From: Mycobacterium pseudokansasii
Lineage (GTDB): Bacteria; Actinomycetota; Actinomycetes; Mycobacteriales; Mycobacteriaceae
NCBI RefSeq assembly: GCF_900566075.1
Contig: NZ_UPHU01000001.1
Coordinates: forward strand, 1,674,001-1,738,000
DNA: 64,000 bases
Direction of reading: 5' to 3'
Shown here: one piece after another, positions 53,935 through 61,767 of the stretch
How positions within the stretch are numbered: the stretch's first letter is position 1
Layout: every line of letters starts with the position of its first letter
Position numbers and translations under genes: made by a program
The notes under the pieces: model-generated
The model's input: only the letters and a program-made list of their open reading frames with translations
What the model was told of the DNA's origin: nothing
The model's database searches: none

Positions 53935-55132
53935 CGGCGTGACTGCCGATCGCACGGGCGACCATTTCGCCGTCCTGGAAAACTTCCGCCTCCGAAGCGA
54001 CGACGCGGCGACCGGCCTTGGTGGTGCGCGCTAGGCAGGTCAGTAGTGTCCCGGGAACGGCGGGCCGCAGGTACTGAATCGTCAAGTCGAAATGCGGAGC
54101 CGTCAGCTGTTCACCGAGTGCGGAATGGACCGCCAGTCCGGTGGCCGCGTCCAGAAGGGCCGCGAGGAATCCGCCGTGGACCGTTCCGCGTTCATTGCAG
54201 TGCTCTGCCGTCGGCATGGCCTCCACAACGGCCTGCTGCTCGTCGGAACGCCCATACCGGAAGCCGAGGAGTTCGGCAAAGTGATGCTTCATCGGCGCGT
54301 CAACCTTCCGGTCGGGAAGATCCTGCCAGTCAGCCGGAACCGACGCCGTCCACATCGGCGCGCGCTTTGCCCGATAGGCCGCAACCGCCTCCCTGCTGTC
54401 ATCACGTCCCATCAGTCGTCGATGAAGTTGGGTCTCCAACTCGGCCACCTGCCGTGGCGCATACCCGTTGATCGCGGTGTCCCACAGCAGCCGCTTGGAC
54501 AGCGCTGCGGACATGGGCGCCACGTTCTCGATGATGTCGGTTGCGATCGTCATGGCATGCGTCAGGACCTCGGTACCCGGCACGGCGGCGGCGATGCCCA
54601 TTCTGGCGACTTCGGTACCGCGGATTGTGCGGCCGGTCAACAACAGGTCTGCCGCGGTGGCCAGCCCGGCCAGACGCAGCAGCGTCCAATGCGACATGCA
54701 GTCACCGATCACGCCCCGCCGCGATTGGACGACTCCGTATTTGGCTTCCTCGGCGACGACGCGGATGTCGGTCTGAAGCGCGAGGGTGAACCCGATGCCG
54801 ATGGCGTGGCCGTTCATGGCCGCGATCACCGGCTTGCGAAGTTCGAACGCCGCCGGCTGGATCGGGGATGCGGAGAAGTCGCTGTGCGTAGGTGAGTCGA
54901 ACGGATCGGCGTCGCTCATGTCGGCGCCTGCGCAGAACGCCGATCCCGATCCGGTCACCACGATGACGCGCACGGAGTCGTCGCTGTCGCAGCGGCGGTA
55001 AGCCTCGCCGAGGCGGCGGCCGATCTCAGGAGTGTAGGCGTTGAGGGCATCGGGTCGGTTGAGCGTAAGCAGTGCCACCCCGTTGCGGACTTCCTGTCTG
55101 AGGACGTCGTGCATCTCAGTAGCTGGCGGCAC
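53903..55132 (-). CDS. enoyl-CoA hydratase - hotdog thioesterase fusion
   Basis: 409-aa fusion. Residues 1 to about 255 are a crotonase domain (LLTLNRPDALNAYTPEIGRRL, GSGSAFCAGADMSD oxyanion loop, GRTIRGTEVARMGI); residues about 275-409 are a PaaI-like hotdog thioesterase (HCNERGTVHGGFLAALLDAATGLAVHSALG). Hydration (or isomerisation) of an enoyl-CoA and hydrolysis of a CoA thioester would be done by one protein. Overlaps the PhyH gene by 17 bases upstream and WS/DGAT by 32 at the 3' end. Confidence 0.85.
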   Translation of the reverse strand: MPPATEMHDVLRQEVRNGVALLTLNRPDALNAYTPEIGRRLGEAYRRCDSDDSVRVIVVTGSGSAFCAGADMSDADPFDSPTHSDFSASPIQPAAFELRKPVIAAMNGHAIGIGFTLALQTDIRVVAEEAKYGVVQSRRGVIGDCMSHWTLLRLAGLATAADLLLTGRTIRGTEVARMGIAAAVPGTEVLTHAMTIATDIIENVAPMSAALSKRLLWDTAINGYAPRQVAELETQLHRRLMGRDDSREAVAAYRAKRAPMWTASVPADWQDLPDRKVDAPMKHHFAELLGFRYGRSDEQQAVVEAMPTAEHCNERGTVHGGFLAALLDAATGLAVHSALGEQLTAPHFDLTIQYLRPAVPGTLLTCLARTTKAGRRVVASEAEVFQDGEMVARAIGSHAVTTRRLAPGL

Positions 55133-56360
55133 GGGTGGGCACCTTGCCGCCGGAGTCCGTCCGGAAGAGGGCGTCGTTGTAATGGCATCCCGCCGGCACG
55201 AAGTGAAACGTCTTCTCCTCGGCGAACTTGTAATACAGCACCCGCCGGCCGGCGTTGGCGCCGGTGGGCGGCGGCGTGCTGTGCATGGTGTCGCCGTAGT
55301 GCAATGTCAGGTCGCCCGGCTGGGTCTGAAGCCTGACCACGGGAAATGTGCCCTCTTGGCCCCACGGCATCCAGTGCTTGGTGTAGCGGTGCGAGCCGGC
55401 CAGCACCATCAGTTGACCGTTGACGGCGTCGGCGACGTCGAGTTGTATGCCGGCCTGAACCAGGGGGCACATCACCGGGTGGCCGCCGATGCCGTCGTCG
55501 ACGTGCCAGCCGAGGTCACCGTCGCCCTGGACCACGTGGGAATTCTTGATGAAGACCATCGGGCCGTCGAGGCGGTCGTCGCACACTCGCAGCTTCGGGT
55601 TGGCCAAGCGGGCGAAGTGGGTCAGGCGCTCGTCGAAGCAGAGTTGTTGCAGCGCATCCGAATACCGGCCGAGGTAGTTGATCCGGGTCACCACCTCCGC
55701 GCCGGCGGCGTTGACCGACCACCATGAGAAAGGATCGCCGGGTTCGGCGCGGGCCCGCGCCTTTTCCACTTCCACTCCCAGAGTTTCGGCTTCGGATGCG
55801 GTGTAGACGCCGCGAATATGCAGGTATCCGGCAACCTCAAAGAAGTGGCGCATCTCGTCCTGGTCGTCGTCGGGGGCGAACGACCGGTGCAGGTCCAGCG
55901 GTCGGCCGTCGGCGTCGACGAGAGACTCCCGCACCGCGTCGCTGTAGATCGGCATGCCGCTCACCAGCGTTCGGATGGCCGGCTCCCAGCGCCGCCAGCC
56001 GTCCACCGAACCGCGGATGACCCGTGCCCGGTCGGTGCGCACCGATCCGCTGGCGGTCAGCAGGGCATGGAGGAACTCCGAGAAGGTCGCCTCGTCCAAC
56101 TGGACCAGAGTCGCGGCCTGAGCGTCACCGGCGACGGCTTCGATTCCCTGCGGTGTTGCTCGCCAGGTGAAGGTGCTGCCATCGGGAATGCGGAAGGCCA
56201 GGGGAGGAGCGCCCGCGAGGTCGCCGACCACCATGAACCCGTGCCGGCCGTTGAGGGCGGGCAGCTTCGTGAGGTGGAAGTCGGTGAACGAGTAGGGCGC
56301 AAACGAGTCCGCGATTGCGTCGACCCACGGCAGCCCGGTGCCGACCCGGTCCGTTCCCAT
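55116..56360 (-). CDS. PhyH-family Fe(II)/2OG dioxygenase
   Basis: 414-aa protein whose C-terminal two thirds are a phytanoyl-CoA dioxygenase-like domain: GDGDLGWHVDDGIGGHPVMCPLV (H-x-D), LMVLAGSHRYTKHW and the distal His/Arg in LHYGDTMHSTPPPTGANAGRRVLYYK. The N-terminal 140 residues have a sterol-carrier-like look (AFRIPDGSTFTWRATPQGIEAV). It likely hydroxylates an acyl-CoA or lipid. GGAGGG precedes the ATG. Coupled to the downstream fusion gene. Confidence 0.82.
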   Translation of the reverse strand: MGTDRVGTGLPWVDAIADSFAPYSFTDFHLTKLPALNGRHGFMVVGDLAGAPPLAFRIPDGSTFTWRATPQGIEAVAGDAQAATLVQLDEATFSEFLHALLTASGSVRTDRARVIRGSVDGWRRWEPAIRTLVSGMPIYSDAVRESLVDADGRPLDLHRSFAPDDDQDEMRHFFEVAGYLHIRGVYTASEAETLGVEVEKARARAEPGDPFSWWSVNAAGAEVVTRINYLGRYSDALQQLCFDERLTHFARLANPKLRVCDDRLDGPMVFIKNSHVVQGDGDLGWHVDDGIGGHPVMCPLVQAGIQLDVADAVNGQLMVLAGSHRYTKHWMPWGQEGTFPVVRLQTQPGDLTLHYGDTMHSTPPPTGANAGRRVLYYKFAEEKTFHFVPAGCHYNDALFRTDSGGKVPTRAASY

Positions 56361-56709
56361 TCACCCTCCGTGTTACGAGGCAACACAGATGTTTCTCTTT
56401 ACACTACGGATCGCGAGCGGGGGTGGGCAGTCAACGACGCCGAACTCAGCGACGACGCCCGCGCTGCGGGTGCGGCGCTGCTGGGTCCGGCGGGCAAGCC
56501 GGTGGGGACGCGCTGGTGGTATGTGGTCCGAGCGAGCACTTCGTCGGCGTATCCCGCTGAGCGGCTCGGTAGGTTTCAGGTGCGTCGCCAGGTGCGCGAT
56601 CGCCGGCGCCGACAGCACCGGGGTGCATGCGCATCCGCACTCGATGCCGATGTTCGAGATCGTGGCGCCGTGCACCGAAGTTGCATGAAAGCCGTTTGGG
56701 CACAGCAGA
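56361..56709. other. gap with a palindrome, no gene
   Basis: 349 bp between the PhyH and 3-hydroxyacyl-CoA dehydrogenase genes. Near the PhyH end lies GTGTTACGAGGCAACAC (56370-56386), an imperfect inverted repeat 10 bp from the PhyH ATG, a possible operator. The remainder contains several long but unconvincing frames and nothing I can assign. Confidence 0.5.
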
Positions 56710-57642
56710 TTACGGCACGGCATCATAGTCGGAGTAGAACCCGCGGCCACTCTTGACTCCGAAGTCCCCGCGAGCCAGGTATTCGCGCAGCAGCGTCCGC
56801 GGGCCTTCGGGTATGCCGTCGCGGACCTGCGCGTAGTGCTCTTCGACGTCGAGCACCACGTCGAGGCCGATCTGATCCATCATGCGGAACGGCCCGGCCG
56901 GTGAGCGGAAGACGTCCTGAAAGATCCGGTCGACATCCTCGGGCGTCGCCACGTCCTCCTGCACGACCATCAGCGCCTCGCGTTTGATGGCGGCCCAGAT
57001 GCGGTTGAAGATGAAGCCGACGCTTTCTCGCCGCACCTCGAACGGCACCAGCCGGTAGCGGGGCAGAAGTTTTTTCAGCGCGTCGATGATGGCGCTGTCG
57101 GTCGTGCCGCAAGACATCAATTCGACACTGTTGGCAAGCGGAGGCATCAGGAAATGCATGTTCAACAGCCGCCCGGGGTGCTTGACGGCACTGGCCATCT
57201 GGCTGCTCGGATACGACGACGAGTTGGTCGCCACGATCGCGTCCCGGTCGGCGAGTTCGTCGACGGCGGCCAGCAGCTTCCGCTTGATCGCGAGATCCTC
57301 TGCCGCCGACTCGATGATGAGCCACGCTCCGCGAACGGCATCCTCGAGCGGTGTGACGACCTCAACGGTTCCCGGCGGTGGGTCGGAAACAGCGAGCATC
57401 TCGCGCACCTGCGGTAGCTGGTCGGCCACGAAGCGCTTGGCTGATTCGGCGCGATCCGGGGTGCGGTTGTAGATGTGTACCCGGCTGCCCCCGAGGGCGA
57501 ACATCAGCGCGATACGAGCGCCGAGCGTACCTGCTCCGAGGACCAGAACGGGACGTTGTTCGATGTCGCCGGGAATCGCATAGGACGTCGATTGCGGGGT
57601 CGCAGCGCCGATATGCTCATCGCCGATCTGGTTCGTGTTCAT
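56710..57642 (-). CDS. 3-hydroxyacyl-CoA dehydrogenase
   Basis: 310-aa NAD-dependent dehydrogenase: Rossmann loop VLVLGAGTLGARIALMFALGG, ESAAEDLAIKRKLLAAVDEL, ATNSSSYPSSQMA, HFLMPPLANSVELM with the catalytic His, and the C-terminal helical domain (GFIFNRIWAAIKREALMVVQE). Oxidises 3-hydroxyacyl-CoA or a related hydroxy acid; the substrate may be unusual since PP replaces the usual HFFNP. Part of the lipid cluster with PhyH and the hydratase fusion. Confidence 0.85.
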   Translation of the reverse strand: MNTNQIGDEHIGAATPQSTSYAIPGDIEQRPVLVLGAGTLGARIALMFALGGSRVHIYNRTPDRAESAKRFVADQLPQVREMLAVSDPPPGTVEVVTPLEDAVRGAWLIIESAAEDLAIKRKLLAAVDELADRDAIVATNSSSYPSSQMASAVKHPGRLLNMHFLMPPLANSVELMSCGTTDSAIIDALKKLLPRYRLVPFEVRRESVGFIFNRIWAAIKREALMVVQEDVATPEDVDRIFQDVFRSPAGPFRMMDQIGLDVVLDVEEHYAQVRDGIPEGPRTLLREYLARGDFGVKSGRGFYSDYDAVP

Positions 57643-57649
57643 GCCCTGT

Positions 57650-57850
57650 CTCCATTACCGTTGACGTGGTTGCGCCGCGGCGCAGCGCCGGCTTGTCGAT
57701 CTTGCCGGACGCCGGCAAACTCGCGCAGCGTTTCCGGGACGTCCCTGGCATGACGCCGAGCCGGCGGTGAGCAACGCCCGAATCGGTGTACCCGGTTGGT
57801 CGCACGGGTCCGGTGACCGCCACCTCGGGGCACGCGCGCCAGGCGAAACT
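57650..57850 (-). pseudogene. acyl-CoA ligase C-terminal relic
   Basis: About 60 residues read on the minus strand: CPEVAVTGPVRPTGY, GVAHRRLGVMPGTS and SLPASGKIDKPALRRG. The last is the hallmark C-terminal motif of AMP-forming acyl-CoA ligases (ELPxxxSGKIDKxxLR). The catalytic N-terminal 400 residues are absent and no start is present, so this is a deletion scar upstream of the hydroxyacyl-CoA dehydrogenase. Confidence 0.6.
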
Positions 57851-57860
57851 CAGTTGTGGC

Positions 57861-58109
57861 TTACAGCTCGCAGCGCTCGTGCGGCGCGGGGTCGTAACAC
57901 GTCGGTGTCCCATGCGGGCAATAGGGAAGGCTGTGGTCAGCGGTTTTTCGCCAGCCCTGGCGAATCAGCTTTCTCGCCAGATACCGTGCCGCCTGCATTC
58001 CCTGCCCCCTGCTGTACTGAGGTCCGGAATATTTGATGCCGTAGTAGGCGTCGTAGACATCCTCGGCGAGGGCGTCGATGAGTCTCCTTACTTCCGGTGG
58101 GGTGCTCAT
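57861..58109 (-). CDS. small conserved-looking protein, unknown
   Basis: 82-aa protein from ATG 58109: PPEVRRLIDALAEDVYDAYYGIKYSG, then AARYLARKLIRQGWRK and a Cys/His tail (PYCPHGTPTCYDPAPHERC) that could bind metal. I do not recognise a family. It lies just beyond the ligase relic. Confidence 0.5.
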   Translation of the reverse strand: MSTPPEVRRLIDALAEDVYDAYYGIKYSGPQYSRGQGMQAARYLARKLIRQGWRKTADHSLPYCPHGTPTCYDPAPHERCEL

Positions 58110-58211
58110 GGATCGGGAGTTCCCAATTACGCCTGAGCGAAAAACTGCGACGCTGAACTTCTATGGACACGCCTGCGCGCGTCGCCGGACCGCTCGCCGT
58201 AACGTTGGGCT

Positions 58212-58643
58212 GTGGCGCATGATCTCAACCAACGCCTCTCCCGTTATTCGCCGGCTGTGCTGAGCCTCTTTCGATTCGTCTATGGACTACTCTTCGCCGG
58301 TTTCGGCACGATGAGCCTCTTTCGGTGGCCGATTCCTCCCAGGTACGCCGTTGAGTTCGGATCCTGGCCCGCGTGGTATGCCGGCGTGATCCAACTGGTC
58401 ACGGGGGTTTTGGTGGCAGCCGGGTTGTTCACCCGTGTTGCCGCGTTCATCGCCTCGGGCGAGATGGCCGTGGCCTACTTTTGGATGCACCAACCGCGCT
58501 CACTCTGGCCCATCGGAGATCCGCCGGCGGGCAACGGCGGAGTTCTGGCGATACTCTTCTGCTTCGGCTTTTTCCTGCTGGTCTTCACCGGCGCGGGGAC
58601 CTGCTCGATCGACACCGTGCGAGCTCGGCGGCATGCAGCGTGA
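58212..58643 (+). CDS. DoxX-family membrane protein
   Basis: 143-aa four-helix membrane protein: LSLFRFVYGLLFAGFGTMSLF, SWPAWYAGVIQLVTGVLVAAGLFTRVAAFIASGEMAVAYF (in parts) and a C-terminal helix FCFGFFLLVFTGAG. DoxX/SURF4-like proteins take part in redox or thiosulfate metabolism in some bacteria; here the function is unknown. GTG start. The stop lies inside the left arm of the hairpin at 58639. Confidence 0.82.
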   Translation: MAHDLNQRLSRYSPAVLSLFRFVYGLLFAGFGTMSLFRWPIPPRYAVEFGSWPAWYAGVIQLVTGVLVAAGLFTRVAAFIASGEMAVAYFWMHQPRSLWPIGDPPAGNGGVLAILFCFGFFLLVFTGAGTCSIDTVRARRHAA

Positions 58644-58686
58644 CGCCAGTGTCACGCTCGGCCCCGAGGGTGACACTGGCGTCACG
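58639..58686. terminator. large bidirectional hairpin
   Basis: CGTGACGCCAGTGTCAC (58639-58655) and GTGACACTGGCGTCACG (58670-58686) are perfect 17-bp arms; the loop contains a further CTCGG/CCGAG pairing. It sits between the convergent DoxX and TetR genes and overlaps the DoxX stop, so it can terminate both. No T-run follows, common for mycobacterial terminators. Confidence 0.85.
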
Positions 58687-58704
58687 TTCGACGACGCATC
58701 GCGC

Positions 58705-59262
58705 TCAGGTGTCGGCCGCCAGCCTGGCGAGGGCATCCGTGAGGGCCTCGACACCGAGCGGCGTGCCGGTGATCAGCGAATGCACCGTGGCGCCGTCGAG
58801 AAACACCGTGACTGCTTCAGCGGCCCGTCGACCGATGCGTGGTTCCAGCAGCGCGACCAGGCCCTCCGGCCACAGCCGCGCCAGGGACTGCAACTCCGGC
58901 CGGTGACTTGCCGCGACGTACAACTCGCTGAGTGTGCGGTGCCGGTCCAGGTCGGTCAGGTATTCGGCGGCGAGCCGCGCCAGGGTATCGGGGAGATCGG
59001 CGGCCTGATCGAGATCACGCCGCCACTGCTCCAGCCAATCGGCGGCGCTCGTCGCGACGTGGGCGAGTGCGGCTTCGCGCAGGGTCCCGAGGTCGCTGAA
59101 GTAGTAGGTCGTCGACCCGACCGGAACAGCGGCTTCCGCGGCGACCCGGCGGTGCGTCAGTTCCCCGAGGCCGTGGCGGGCGATCACCCGCCCCGCTGCC
59201 TCGATGATCGCCTGCCGGCGCCCGACCGGGTCGCGGGGGCGACGGTGGGACTCCGCGGTCAA
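58705..59262 (-). CDS. TetR regulator of mmr
   Basis: 185-aa TetR protein. HTH: ELTHRRVAAEAAVPVGSTTYYFSDLGTLREAAL. The start is taken as the TTG at 59262, which overlaps the mmr stop (TTGA); no better start is in frame. Position directly after an SMR pump matches the mmr-Rv3066 pair that I recall from M. tuberculosis, where the regulator binds upstream of mmr. Two abutting palindromes at 59595-59622 are its likely operator. Confidence 0.85.
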   Translation of the reverse strand: MTAESHRRPRDPVGRRQAIIEAAGRVIARHGLGELTHRRVAAEAAVPVGSTTYYFSDLGTLREAALAHVATSAADWLEQWRRDLDQAADLPDTLARLAAEYLTDLDRHRTLSELYVAASHRPELQSLARLWPEGLVALLEPRIGRRAAEAVTVFLDGATVHSLITGTPLGVEALTDALARLAADT

Positions 59263-59582
59263 TGCGCACCGGCAAGGTTCAACGTGAGCACCCCGCCGAT
59301 GATCAGCCCGACGCCCAGGACCTTTGCCAGCGACACCGGCGAGCCGAGGAAGAGTACGGCGATCAGCACGATGGCGGCGGTGCCGATCGCCGACCACAAC
59401 GCATAGGCGACGTCGGTCTGCATGCCCCGCGCGATCGACAATGCCAGCAGAGCGAACGCGACGGCGTAACCGGCCAGACAGCCGACGGTCGGCCACAGCC
59501 GGGTGAACCCTTCGGTGCTCTTGAGCAGGGTGGTGGCCACCACCTCGGCGAAGATCGCGCACAACAGAAACAGATAAGCCAA
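59259..59582 (-). CDS. mmr: SMR multidrug efflux protein Mmr
   Basis: 107-aa four-helix proton antiporter of the EmrE/SMR family, very close to M. tuberculosis Mmr in sequence and length: AYLFLLCAIFAEVVATTLLKSTEGFTRLWPTVG (in parts) with the essential Glu13, and ALWSAIGTAAIVLIAVLFLG. Exports quaternary cations and dyes as a dimer. I chose the TTG at 59582 because GAGGAGG lies four bases upstream and it gives the exact family length; the ATGs further up fall in the operator region. Confidence 0.92.
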   Translation of the reverse strand: MAYLFLLCAIFAEVVATTLLKSTEGFTRLWPTVGCLAGYAVAFALLALSIARGMQTDVAYALWSAIGTAAIVLIAVLFLGSPVSLAKVLGVGLIIGGVLTLNLAGAH

Positions 59583-59594
59583 GACGCCTCCTCG

Positions 59595-59622
59595 TGTACG
59601 AACGTACATGTACAAATGTACA
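59595..59622. promoter_or_regulatory. twin TetR operators of mmr
   Basis: TGTACGAACGTACA (59595-59608, perfect palindrome) abuts TGTACAAATGTACA (59609-59622, arms TGTAC/GTACA). Two dimers could bind side by side just upstream of the mmr ribosome-binding site. The region is also 50 bp upstream of the divergent MFS gene, so both transporters may be controlled. Confidence 0.82.
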
Positions 59623-59671
59623 TTACATTTCTGAGTTTGGTGTATCGGGCCGAATACGCCACACTAAGTCG

Positions 59672-60937
59672 ATGCGCCCCTGGATCGTCTGGGCCGTCGG
59701 GCTGGCGGCATACATTGTCGCCGTCTTGGACCGCACGACGCTGGGTGTCTCCGGTATGCAAGCGGCGCAACGCTTTTCCGCCAGCCCAGGAGTGTTGTCG
59801 ACTTTCGTCGTGCTGCAGGTCATCGTCTATTCGGGCAGCCAGATCCCCGCCGGGGTATTACTTGACCGCTTCGGTTCACGGGCGCTGATCGTCAGCGGCG
59901 CCACTCTGATGGCCGCCGGCCAGTTCACCCTGGCGTTCACCGGGTCGTTGCCGACGGCCATCGCCGCGCGTGCGGTTGTCGGCCTGGGCGATGCCGTGAT
60001 GTTCATCTCGGTGCTGCGCCTGGTCTCGTACTGGTTTGCGCCCAGGCGTGTCCCGCTCGTCACCCAGCTGACCTACATGTGCGGTCAGCTGGGCCAGGTG
60101 CTGTCGGCGGTGCCGTTCTTGGCGATACTGCTCGGCGCCGGGTGGACCACCGCATACACCTCTGCTGCGGCCCTGGGTGTGATGTCGGCAGCGCTCAGCC
60201 TGGCGCTGGTGCGCAACGCGCCGAAGGGACACCCGGTAGCCACCGAAGGCACCACCCTGCGGGACACGGTGGCCGGCATCAAGACGGTGTGGTCGCGTCC
60301 TGGCACCCGGCTGGGGTTCTTCACTCACCTGAGCACCCAGTTCTCGCTCACGGTGTTCGCATTGATGTGGGGTGTGCCGTATCTGACCAAGGCCCAAGGG
60401 CTTTCGACTCACCTCGCCGGTGCGCTGCTGACCGTATCGGTGGTCGCGGCGATCGCCTCGGGACTCGTCCTGGGCATCCTGACCGGCCACCATCCGCACC
60501 GGCGGTCCACCATGGCACTGAACATCGTGGCCGCCAACGTCGTGGCCTGGACCGTCGTGCTGGCGTTGCCGGGACGTGCTCCGCTGTGGTTGCTGGTCGT
60601 GTTGATCATCGTCATCTCCGTCGGCGGTCCGGCGTCGATGATCGGCCTGGACTTCGCGCGGACGTTCAACACCAGCGCGACGCTGGGCACCGCAAAGGGC
60701 ATCGTCAACATGGCCGGCTTCTTCGCTGCCCTATTGGTCATGCAGGCGATGGGAATGATCCTCGAGATCACCGACGACTACTCGTTCGCGTGGTTCCGGC
60801 TGGCCTGGACGGTGCAATACCCAGTCTGGGCGCTGGGCATCGTCGGCATCGTGGTCACGCGTCGAAAAGCGCACCTAGTCAACGCAATTGAAGAGGATAT
60901 CGTTCCCGGCGACACCGAGACAGTGGCGCCCGGCTAA
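59672..60937 (+). CDS. MFS transporter
   Basis: 421-aa major facilitator with about 12 helices. VLDRTTLGVSGM in helix 1 and the motif-A-like loop LLDRFGSRALIVSG between helices 2 and 3 are clear, with YSGSQIPAGVLLDRFG in the style of drug/organic-acid exporters. The ATG at 59672 is chosen; upstream frame runs into the operator. Divergent from mmr, possibly sharing its TetR control, so a drug or metabolite exporter is likely. Confidence 0.88.
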   Translation: MRPWIVWAVGLAAYIVAVLDRTTLGVSGMQAAQRFSASPGVLSTFVVLQVIVYSGSQIPAGVLLDRFGSRALIVSGATLMAAGQFTLAFTGSLPTAIAARAVVGLGDAVMFISVLRLVSYWFAPRRVPLVTQLTYMCGQLGQVLSAVPFLAILLGAGWTTAYTSAAALGVMSAALSLALVRNAPKGHPVATEGTTLRDTVAGIKTVWSRPGTRLGFFTHLSTQFSLTVFALMWGVPYLTKAQGLSTHLAGALLTVSVVAAIASGLVLGILTGHHPHRRSTMALNIVAANVVAWTVVLALPGRAPLWLLVVLIIVISVGGPASMIGLDFARTFNTSATLGTAKGIVNMAGFFAALLVMQAMGMILEITDDYSFAWFRLAWTVQYPVWALGIVGIVVTRRKAHLVNAIEEDIVPGDTETVAPG

Positions 60938-60947
60938 CGGCGTGGGT

Positions 60948-61682
60948 TCAATTGTTCCCGGCGCGTTCGGTGCAGTAGGTCCGTTTCGGCTGCGGATACG
61001 TCAGGGCGCGGGTGCGTTTGGGGCAAGCCGACGCGTCGGTGCTGCCGTCGATTCGTTTGACGACCCTGACGGTGCCCGTTCTGGAGCAGCTTGCCGGGCG
61101 GACCGTCTTGTCGTCGTGTTCGGAGGCGTAACACTGGCCCTGCAGCAGGTTGGCCGCAAAGCACATCCGCACGCCGTTGTGCTCCGCCGACAGGTAGCTG
61201 CTGTCGTTGCGCTTGCCGTCCGGACAATTTCCGTTCGAGTCCGCGTTGGCGGCGTATTGGAGCACCGCGTCGGAATTCGAGCAACTGCTCGGGTGCCAAT
61301 CGGGCGGGTCGGTCAGGATCGAATTGGTCAGGCAGTCGCCGATTGCCAGGCGGCTGGAGTGCCGTACCGCATTGGCCAGTGTCCCCACCACCGCCAACGC
61401 GCCCACGACCAGCAGGACGATGCCGGCGACGATCAAGCCGGTGCCGGCCGGCTTCGACGGCGCCGGCTGCGGCGGCATCGGATAACCGGGTGCGGGTGGG
61501 TAGCCGGGGGGCGGCGGGGCGCCCGGATAGCCCGGAGGTGGCGGATAGCCCGGCGGATACCCGATCGACGCCTGCTTGCGCGACACCGAACGCTTCCGTA
61601 TTCCGACGATCAGCAGGATCAGACCCGCGACCGGCAACACGAGCGAACCGACAATCGTGCCTGCCAACGCCGCAGCGTTCAT
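60948..61682 (-). CDS. proline-rich membrane protein with Cys-rich tail
   Basis: 244-aa protein from the ATG at 61682, which follows GGAGGAGCACC. N-terminal membrane helix (GTIVGSLVLPVAGLILLIVGI), a Pro/Gly/Tyr-rich cytoplasmic loop with PPGYP-type repeats, a second helix (GLIVAGIVLLVVGALAVVGTL) and a C-terminal extracytoplasmic domain of about 130 residues with eight cysteines (GDCLTN, SSCSNS, NCPDGK, MCFAAN, QCYASE, SCSRTG, ACPKR, YCTER). The tail resembles LppU-like domains of unknown role. Convergent with the MFS gene. Confidence 0.72.
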   Translation of the reverse strand: MNAAALAGTIVGSLVLPVAGLILLIVGIRKRSVSRKQASIGYPPGYPPPPGYPGAPPPPGYPPAPGYPMPPQPAPSKPAGTGLIVAGIVLLVVGALAVVGTLANAVRHSSRLAIGDCLTNSILTDPPDWHPSSCSNSDAVLQYAANADSNGNCPDGKRNDSSYLSAEHNGVRMCFAANLLQGQCYASEHDDKTVRPASCSRTGTVRVVKRIDGSTDASACPKRTRALTYPQPKRTYCTERAGNN

Positions 61683-61767
61683 GGTGCTCCTCCCCGCGGG
61701 AAACGACCGTTGGCCAGGAATGTCATCCTCGCCGTTGGTCGATACCGACGAGAATCGCGGCAGTCGC

